A stretch of DNA of 64,000 nucleotides from assembly GCA_963921425.1 (NCBI GenBank), contig OY992835.1:14570001-14634000 (forward strand). The letters run 5' to 3'. The notes beneath the pieces were generated by a model. That model saw only the letters and a list, made by a program, of their open reading frames with translations. It was not told where the DNA came from and did no database searches. The DNA comes from Dryas octopetala (taxonomy: Eukaryota > Streptophyta > Magnoliopsida > Rosales > Rosaceae). Below, piece after piece: positions 56,988-64,000 of this stretch. The translations under genes were made by a program, and so were the position numbers. The stretch's first letter is position 1. Every line of letters starts with the position of its first letter.

Positions 56988-57359
56988 TAAAAGGTTTTAA
57001 GCAGAGTAAGAGAAAAAATAGAAAAGAATGAAAAAGAGATAACAGAAAGAGAGAGAGAGAGAGAGCAGTATTGAAGAATAAATTTATCTCATATATTTTT
57101 GTATATACAGTAGAGTCTATATATATAATTGATAGGAGTATTCTAGAGTCTACAAGAAATAGTTCCGTTACAAGATATTTTTACAATGGGTATGAAATAT
57201 ATGTGGGCTCAGTCATTATCCACACTCTTATTGTGGGAATATTCTGATGAGCTGTTCTGGATGCTTGATGAGCTGTTGTGGGTGTGGTGAGTGATCGTTG
57301 GATGGGTGTGATGAGTACTTTGTGGGTGAGCTTTTGTGCAATGCTGAATATTATTATCA
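56988..57359 (-). repeat. 5' LTR (right) of the young Copia element
   Basis: 372 bp, the match of the left LTR. The primer-binding site TGGTATCAGAGCC on the minus strand lies next to it at 56975-56987. Confidence 0.92.
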
Positions 57360-57364
57360 GTTTC

Positions 57365-57817
57365 TTGTTTGCTTCTACTTGTGAAGCGAATTCCGCTGCA
57401 CATGAAGTGGCCTCCCTACCACTCCAGATGATGAGCCCTGAGCTTTGGTTCGATCTACTTGTTTATTTCCAGTCGGGTCTCTACTGTATTCTGTTATGAT
57501 TCTTCTTGCTGCTGCTCTTTGTAGTCAGCTGCTTGTATGGTTCTTTTCGGTTGAATGAAGTTCTTTCCGACCAAAAAATAAAGAATGAATAAACATAAGG
57601 TGTAGTTCTTTGTACTATAGTGGGTTCAAAGGCCCGGAACACAAAAAAAGACAAACTACAAAACGGCCCTAGTACGCCCAACAAAGTCCCAAACGAAGAG
57701 CTGCTCACTAAAATAAAAAGGATAATTTAATTAAATAACCTCTTTTCATATCACTTAAGTTTTTTAGACCCCCTCTTTCAAAATTAAGTTTTTTAACCCT
57801 TTTTTGTGTAAAATGTC
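57365..57817. other. Displaced 3' end of copy 8 and spacer
   Basis: ttcttgtttgcttctact continues the dioxygenase 3' UTR, and aaaaaataaagaatgaataa at about 57575 with ggtgtagttctttgtactat corresponds to the poly(A) region of copy 7. 57385-57560 is a non-homologous insert of unknown origin. 57660-57810 starts another element whose relation to 60000-60086 is suggested by tttaattaaataacctcttt. Confidence 0.5.
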
Positions 57818-57825
57818 CATACACC

Positions 57826-58987
57826 CAAGGAGTAAAATTTCGGTTTCGAAAAAATTTTCGAGGGAAATTTTTGCGGAAATTTCGATTAAAATTTCGATTT
57901 CGATAAAATTGGACAAAAATGACGAAAATTGCTATTAAAATATGAAAATTTTGAATGAAACTTGACCATATGTTTATTTAACATATTATCTACTATACTG
58001 TTAAAAAAATACTTCACTAATTAATAATTATATAATAAAATTACACGAATAAATCACCAATGTGGCAACGGAAAGTAGCAAGCTTACTCAAAGAGACTTG
58101 GAAATTGTCTTCGATAGTTAAATTAAGCCGAATTGGGTTAAAATAGAACCAATCTGATGGCAGCAGCGGCGATAACAGTTTACCTAAAATTTCAATTTTA
58201 CAAATTATCGAAATTGGAAAACCAAATATTAAAGAAATGAAACTTCATGATAAGGTGATAAATTTCTTTTTCATAATTTATGTTTACAACTAACGAAACA
58301 CCAAAATGACTAAATCAAACTCCAAATAAAATCTCAAACTTTTTTTTTCTTTCCAATAGCCTAAAGACTCCAAATCTCAATCTACCTTAAAAAAAAAAAA
58401 AAAAAAAAAAAAATTTTCCTTTTTTTTTTCTCTTCTTTTTTTTTTCTTTTTTTTTTTCTTTTCTCTTCTTTTTTTTTTCCTTTTCCTTTCTTTTCTCTTC
58501 TTTTTTTTCTTTCCTTTGCCTCTTTTTCCCACGTGACTTCCTCTTTTTTTTCTTTCCTTTTCCTCTTCTTCCCCCAGTGGCCTTCGTCTTCGTCTTCTTC
58601 CAGTTCCAATGGGCAGTGGCCTTCCTCTTTTTTTTTTTCTCCAGTTTTTCTTTTCTTCTCCCTTCATAATCTCTCTCTTCCCTCTCCCACCTCCCTCCTC
58701 CTTTCCTAATCTCTTTCTTCCCTCTCCCTCCCCGGATCTCTTCTCTCCCTCCGACGACGGCGCGGCTCTGCAACACCCTCTCCGATCTCTTCTCTCCCTC
58801 CGGCGACGGTGCTCTCCTCCCCTTTCCCTCCGGTCTCTGCCTCTCCTCTCTCTCTCTCTCCGACCTCTACATTAAAAATTTCGCCGAACTTTCGAGGATT
58901 TCGAAAAATTTTGGCAAAATTTTTCAAAATTTATTTGGTATGGTGTTAAAATTTTCATACCCTTTAAAAACGAAATTTTACTCCTTG
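57826..58987. mobile_element. Non-autonomous hAT element, 1162 bp, perfect 8-bp TSD
   Basis: Ends CAAGGAGTAAAATTTCGGTT and the complement of CAAGGAGTAAAATTTCGTTT. Flanks CATACACC at 57818-57825 and 58988-58995. Inside the ends many aaatttcg/cgaaattt motifs alternate; the middle is a long pyrimidine tract with tctcttctctccctccgacg repeats. Low-complexity ORFs in the tract are not genes. Confidence 0.9.
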
Positions 58988-58995
58988 CATACACC

Positions 58996-60086
58996 CTTCA
59001 TATAAAAACCAATTTTTTTATTGTAGTTTTTATTTTTCTTTCTCTCTCCCTCATCTGATCTCTCTCTCTCTCTCTCTATCTCTCTCCCTCCCTCCTTCCC
59101 CAGCCAATTAGCCCACAAATTTCACAATATATTACCATATATGATCTCCCTGCAACCACCCAAGATCTAGGAATGTGGTGCAATGCCCGCCGCTCGATCT
59201 GTAACCACCCAAACCGAAAATCCCACCTCATCGCTCGCCCCGCCCATGCAACCCCAGCTCGCCTCCGCGGTGCCTTCTCTCCTTCTCTCTGCCCTTCCCC
59301 CTCCCCGCCCCAGCGACGCCGCCAGCCAACCACCTCCTCACCTCCATATCTTCTCTTTTCTCTCACCCACCATTTTCTCTCCTTCTTCTGAAAAACAAGA
59401 TATGGTTTTGGGAATCAAAGCTCAGATTTATTTGCCTTTGTGCGAACAAATCACAGCCCAAAGACCAACAACTACAGATTTTTTTTTTCTTTTAACTTTT
59501 CTTTTGCCTTTGTTTTTTCATGATTAATTTGGATTTTGATCCCACAGATTAATTTGAATTTTGATCCCACATTTACCAAAAAGTTGCAACAGATCTTAAT
59601 TCAATCCAAATCTTGTTCTCAAACCATATCTGGATTCAATGGAGAAGAGGAAGAAGATGTAAAAATTGTGGTGGAATTTTCGTTCGACATGATGGTGCTA
59701 TAGCACTTAGTGGACAGTGCTGTCGACACATGAAAAAAAAATCCAGATCTGGTTTAAGATCTTGCAAATTTCATCTACTATGTCAAAGATCAATGATCAA
59801 TTCATATAGAAATAGATTTACAATTGCTTTAAATCCATATAGAAATAGATTTACTATGGGTTGCTAGTAGCAGCCTTTGATCAAGGAGGGAGGGAGAGAG
59901 ATCAGATTAGGGAGGGAGGGAGAGAGAGAGAGAGCAGATGCTGGACTTTGTGGTCCACTTGTGGAATTCCAGTCTACACATCCTCTATATATAAGAGTAT
60001 TTTGTTACAAAAAATACAAAAGAGCCGTAAAAGTAAGTTTTGGACCAAGGAGGTCAAAAAAGTTTAATCTTGATTAAAGGGGTCTA
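58996..60086. other. Unassigned region with a possible captured exon
   Basis: CT-rich at 59040-59100, then GC-rich at 59160-59330 (cgctcgccccgcccatgcaa), the most GC-rich stretch of the window. An ORF of 114 aa (59183-59527, MPAARSVTTQTEN) is rich in Pro and Ser with no recognisable domain. Limits with similar AT-rich ends (57715; 60086) suggest one host element that was later split by the hAT and the foldback, but TSDs were not found. Confidence 0.4.
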
Positions 60087-60095
60087 TTTAATTAA

Positions 60096-61317
60096 GGCTT
60101 AACTACATTTACATCCATTAATTATAGGATCCATTTCAAGTTGGTCTATGAACCATAAAACATTTCAAATTTTCTCATTAACTATAGGGTTCATTTCAAG
60201 TTGCTCCACGAACTATAAAACATTTCAAATTTTTCTATTAACTATAGGGTTTATTTGAAGCTGGTCAACAAACTAACAAAAAACATACAAAATGGTTGAC
60301 AAAATTGGGTTGACAAAAAAACCGAACTGAACCGGATTATTTATATATTTTATATTATATAAAAGTTATATATATTGAATAAAAAAGATGTAAGGTATTT
60401 TTTGCACATGTTGGGGTTTGAACCCATGACCTTATGAGGAGAATCAAAGTATGAATTCTCACTACACCACTTAACCACTTATGAAATTCAAGTACATGCA
60501 ATATATTTATAGGCATACTGATACTTGAAATATAATAATTTATAAAATTAAATATATTTTATATATCATTCCTTTTTTTTTAGATATTATTTTAGGTCTC
60601 TATTTAAATATTATCATTGCAAAAAGTCTAAAAATTTTACTTGTTTATATTTTATATAATTTATAGTTTATATATTGTAAACATATTACTAAAAGTCCAA
60701 AACTATAATTTATAATTTATATACTAAAATTATTAGAGTATAGGGTTAATTTTTAAGGTATAAGGTTTCAGACTTTATGGTTTAGTGTATAAGGTTTCAG
60801 ACTTTATGGTTTAGTGTATAAGGTTATGGTGTAGAATACCAATTATAATTTTATAAATTATTATATTTCAAGTATCAGTATGCCTATAAATATATTGCAT
60901 GTACTTAAATATCATAAGTGACTAAATGGTGTAGTGGGAATTCACATTTTCACTCTCCTCAAGTAGTCATGGGTTCGAACCCAGCACGTTCCAAAAACAC
61001 CTTATACTTTTTTTATTAAAAATATATAACTTTTATATAATAAATAAAAAAAATAAAAATATATATATAAATAATCCGGTTCGGTTCGGTTTTTTTGTCA
61101 ACCTGATTTTGTCTACCGTTCTGTATGTTTTTTTGTTAGTTCGTGGACTAACTTAAAATAAACCCTATAGTTAATGGAGAAATTTGAAATGTTTTATAGT
61201 TCGTGGATCAATTTGAAATGAACCTTATGGTTAATGGAGAAATTTGAAATATTTTATAGTTCGTGGATCAATTTGAAATAGACCCTATAGTTAGTGGATA
61301 TAAATGTACTTGAGCCT
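60096..61317. mobile_element. Mutator-type foldback, 1222 bp, perfect 9-bp TSD, copy 2
   Basis: Ends GGCTTAACTACATTTACATC and the complement of GGCTCAAGTACATTTATATC; flanks TTTAATTAA at 60087-60095 and 61318-61326. Same organisation as 20590-21789: two or three ~60-bp subrepeats per arm, then tRNA-like units with box A TGGTGTAGTG and box B GGGTTCGAACCC or GGGTTCAAACCCC facing each other, and an AT-rich centre with a ~30-bp tandem repeat (aggtttcagactttatggtt). Confidence 0.88.
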
Positions 61318-61347
61318 TTAATTAAATTGCCCAAATAAGAAGGATCC

Positions 61348-62472
61348 AAGGTGTTAAATTTCGATTTTTAGGGGTATGCAAATTTTATACCTATATTAAA
61401 TATATTTTGAAATATTTCGCCGAAATTTCAAAAATTTCCCGAAATTCTCGAAATTTCGGCGAAATTTTCGACTGAAGGCAGGGAGACAGTGACCAGAGGG
61501 AGAGATGGGAGGAAAAGGAGAGCCGGCCTCGTCGCCGGGGAGAGAGAATAGAGGAGGAAAAGATTGGCCCGGGGAGAGAAGATCGGCGCGCGGAGAAAAG
61601 AGTGGGAGATCGGGGAGGGAAAGGGAGGAGAGAGAGAAGAGATCATAGAGGGAAGGATGAGTTACTGCTGACTGAATCACTGAAGTAATGAGAGATTGAT
61701 AGGGACGATGGCCACTGGAGAAGTGGAGACTTACGGGGAAAAGGAAGGAAAAGGGAAAAGGAAGAAAAGAAAGAAAGAAGAAAAGAAAGGAAAGAAAGAA
61801 AGAAGGAAAGAAAGGAAAGAAAGAAAGAAAAGAAAAAATAAAAGAAAAAAGAGAAAATAAAAGAAAAGGAAAGAAAATAATGAAAATAAAAGAAAAGGAA
61901 AGAAAAAAGAGAAAAATAAAAAAAGATTTAGGATTAATTGGGATTTGGGGCCTTTGGGCAATTGGAAAGAAAAAAAATGTTTGGGGTTTCGTTTGGCCGT
62001 TTTGGAGTTTCGTTTAGTTGTTTTTAAATCCAACATATTTTTATATAAAAAAAAATAATTAAAAATATTCTAAAAGGCCTAAATTCTAATATCTTATACC
62101 ATATTCTAAATAATATAGAGTATAGATTATAAAATATATAGAGTTTAGTGTATAGATTATAGAGTATAAAGAATATATTAATTTTATTTATTCATTATAT
62201 TAATTTTATTTAACAGTATTTGTCTTCAGCGCGCATTATATTCATCTTATATCACATGAAACTTATTATATAATTTGATTTCTTCAATGTTTTTTATCAA
62301 TATAGTAGATAATATGTTAAATAAACATATGATACAGTTTTATTCAAAATTTCCGTATTTTGATAGTAATTTTCGTCGTTTCCGTCTAATTTTTGTCGAA
62401 ATTTAAAAATCTTCGAAATTTCCGTCAAAATTTCCATAAAAATTTCCATCGAAACCCGAATTTTATTCCTTG
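61348..62472. mobile_element. Non-autonomous hAT element, 1125 bp, perfect 8-bp TSD
   Basis: Starts CAAGGTGTTAAATTTCGATT and ends CCCGAATTTTATTCCTTG; flanks GAAGGATC at 61340-61347 and 62473-62480 are identical. Same family as 57826-58987 and 38216-38495, with aaatttcg-rich ends. The interior has GA-rich and GAAA-rich tracts, so the long hydrophobic ORF at 61731-62036 is an artefact. Confidence 0.9.
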
Positions 62473-62480
62473 GAAGGATC

Positions 62481-62881
62481 ATAGTGAAAAAATGGTGTGG
62501 CCTAAATTTAGGGAGTGCCTAGAGCCTGCAAACCCATCAGCAACATAATTCCTTTTTGTCGTATAGAGCCTCATTTTAGATATGGAGGAATATTTCCATA
62601 CGATGGTCATATGTATATGTAGACAGAAATATTCTAAAGCTAATTGGTTAGTAAGTTAATATGAAGCAAACCACCATTTTAGACTCACCACACGATGTAA
62701 TTTCATAATTCAAACTACGTATTTTTTAGGCCTCACTTGAACAATAATCTTTGTAAAAAATCTCTAAAATTGAAAGTCATTTAGCCATTTAATTATAATA
62801 ACAACTATTTATATGCTTTTATAGACTCATTTTTGTATGTGTTTTATTCATCCCACCTTTTCGGTAATCTTGACTTGGTAG
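62481..62881. other. Spacer before orphan exon 3
   Basis: No exon 2 or exon 1 of the dioxygenase is present. Only the last ~40 bp (cccaccttttcggtaatctt, acttggtag) match intron 2 of the other copies. Confidence 0.6.
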
Positions 62882-63124
62882 GCATGGAGCAATGACAGAG
62901 TACACTCTTGTGAGCACCAAGTCATCACAAAAGGGAAGACAGCCCGATATTCCTTGGGATTATTCTCATTCAATAGTGCGATGCGGCAAGTACCTGAAGA
63001 GCTTGCAGATGACAAACACCTCTTACTCTACAAGCCATTTGACCATTTTGGTTTCCTTCGATTTCATCTAACACCAGAGGCAAAGAAATCAAAGTGTCCC
63101 ATCAAATCCTACTGTGATGTTTGA
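62882..63124 (+). pseudogene. Orphan exon 3 of an AOP1-like dioxygenase, copy 9
   Basis: Begins right after a TAG acceptor and reads AWSNDRVHSCEHQVITKGKT, then ARYSLGLFSFNSAMRQVPEE and onward to KCPIKSYCDV and a stop: 81 codons with no lesion. It keeps the His ligand and RYS. No start codon lies in it and the other two exons are absent from the 10 kb upstream, apart from copy 8, which has its own exon 3. Treated as a gene fragment. Confidence 0.82.
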
Positions 63125-64000
63125 GATATCTATTGATCTCAATGGACCATTAATATTATCATACTATTGCATAATTAATCTTTGTGTGTATCAAAGGCTA
63201 TGTGGGTTTGTATGCTTCTATGTGCTTGTAATATTGCTCTGTGAAGGCTGTTGATGTTAGTTTCTTCTTTGCTTCTTCTCAATGAATAAAGATAGTGTAT
63301 TGCTTTCTACACTACGTTGTTTTTCCATTTTTTTTTTTTATTTGGTGTTACATTGAGTGATTCGAGCCCTATACATCCACCCTCACCACTAGGGGTGGGC
63401 ATAATAACCGGCGCACCGAAACATCGAACCAAACCAACCGTAAAAAAATCGAAAAAACACCGAATTGACCAAAAAGTCAACACCGTAAGAGAAAACCGAA
63501 CCAAATCGTATATGGATGGTTCCGGTTCCAGTTTCATGCTCATTTTACTCGAACCAAACCGAACCAAACCGTGTAATTTTTAAAAAATATAATTATATAT
63601 TTTTATGCACATTTTATACATTTTATACACATTTTATACATTTTTATTTTTGACCCTAAAATATATTTTATATAACTATATGAGTTTAATATTATATATA
63701 TATAATAATGTTTTAGTATATAATTTTAGTTATATCTTATATAATAAAATTAGTGTATTCTATTTCTATATACTCTATAGTCTATAGTCTATATAATAAT
63801 GTTTTATGCATATAGAGTTATATATAAACTTTGTATATAACTATATAGTTAGTTATATATAACTATATAGTTAGTAACTAAGTATATAGTTGTATACATA
63901 CTACAATAGTTATATATAACTATATAAGTAATATATAATTATAGTAGTATTCTAGTATATACTATAGTAGTATATAGTTATATATATACTATACTCATTA
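63125..64000. other. 3' flank of copy 9, possible hAT end, AT-rich repeats
   Basis: caatgaataaagatagtg at 63281 is the copy 9 poly(A) context. TAGGGGTGGGCATAATAACC at 63391 looks like a common plant hAT terminus, followed by repeated accgaacc/ccgaaccaaa. From 63590 to the window end the sequence is a run of short ttatatataactatatag-type repeats. The element, if real, continues beyond the window. Confidence 0.45.

Larger units (their letters stand above)
52574..57359 (-). mobile_element. Young Copia retrotransposon (Ale-like), 4786 bp
   Basis: LTRs 52574-52951 and 56988-57359 appear identical apart from the length of a GA microsatellite. The TSD GTTTC is perfect (52569-52573, 57360-57364). 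On the minus strand the element starts TGATAATAATATTC and each LTR ends CCTTTTA; the primer site ATGGTATCAGAGCCAC follows the 5' LTR, and a purine tract GCGGGGGGA precedes the 3' LTR. It encodes a truncated gag and a pol open from GAG-pre-integrase to RNase H. The region of the nucleocapsid zinc knuckle and the protease active site is deleted, so the copy is non-autonomous. Confidence 0.95.

Noticed and set aside
58377-58776. Overlapping Lys/Glu/Arg-rich ORFs of 75-129 aa
   Set aside because: They are translations of a poly-pyrimidine tract inside a hAT element, present in several frames at once and without any domain.
61731-62036. 101-aa Phe/Leu-rich ORF that looks like a membrane protein
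   Set aside because: Product of a GAAA-type purine tract read on the other strand, inside the hAT element 61348-62472.
63595-64000. ORF and inverted repeats near the window end
   Set aside because: Simple TATA/ACTATA low-complexity repeats; any hairpin there is expected by composition.

Overview
This is nuclear DNA of a flowering plant. It has spliced genes with GT-AG introns, HxD-type 2-oxoglutarate (2OG) dioxygenases of the AOP1-like group, a BAHD acyltransferase, AT-rich spacers, and a dense layer of plant transposons (Copia, TRIM, hAT, Mutator, CACTA, PIF/Harbinger, a probable Helitron). A woody eudicot such as a member of Rosaceae would fit, but that is an impression rather than a sequence-based proof.

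The backbone is a young, rearranged gene cluster. One three-exon AOP1-like 2OG-Fe(II) dioxygenase has been copied at least nine times. Three copies are intact on paper: 25702-27514 (minus), 43833-45623 (minus) and 50800-52423 (plus). A fourth (1-2056, minus) is cut by the window edge but open as far as seen. Two are pseudogenes with all three exons (33124-34723 and 47689-49674). Three are fragments: exon 2 at 24893-25230, the 5' part of exon 1 at 36081-36234, and exon 3 at 62882-63124. Long flanks travel with the genes, so 1-8.7 kb, 27.5-31 kb, 35.2-38.2 kb, 43.4-47.5 kb and 49.7-50.8 kb are mutual paralogues. The only other apparently intact host gene is a single-exon BAHD acyltransferase (31384-32715) between two dioxygenase copies.

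Layout. 0-8.7 kb: dioxygenase copy 1 and its flank, with TRIM, Tourist and Mutator-type insertions. 8.7-12.5 kb: little but MITEs. 12.5-22.3 kb: one old, decayed 9.7-kb Copia element carrying three nested inverted-repeat elements and a striking array of short interrupted palindromes. 22-31 kb: Mutator-type element, exon-2 relic, intact copy 3, then a three-deep nest (TRIM, hAT, Mutator MITE). 31-38 kb: BAHD gene, pseudogene copy 4, relic copy 5, a degenerate tRNA-Lys. 38.2-43.4 kb: hAT fragment, CACTA element and a probable Helitron carrying pieces of ABCB and ABCC transporters. 43.4-52.4 kb: copies 6, 7 and 8. 52.6-57.4 kb: a very young Copia element in the 3' region of copy 8. 57.8-62.5 kb: two hAT elements around a Mutator foldback. 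62.9-63.1 kb: orphan exon 3, then low-complexity DNA.

The most unusual signal is mutational. Four-base insertions that break the dioxygenase pseudogenes are all self-complementary and all have the form XY-revcomp(XY)-XY (CC-GG-CC, GA-TC-GA, AA-TT-AA, AC-GT-AC, TG-CA-TG). The same form separates many non-coding paralogous positions and one LTR pair. Transposon boundaries were read by eye from terminal repeats and target-site duplications; nothing was aligned by software.
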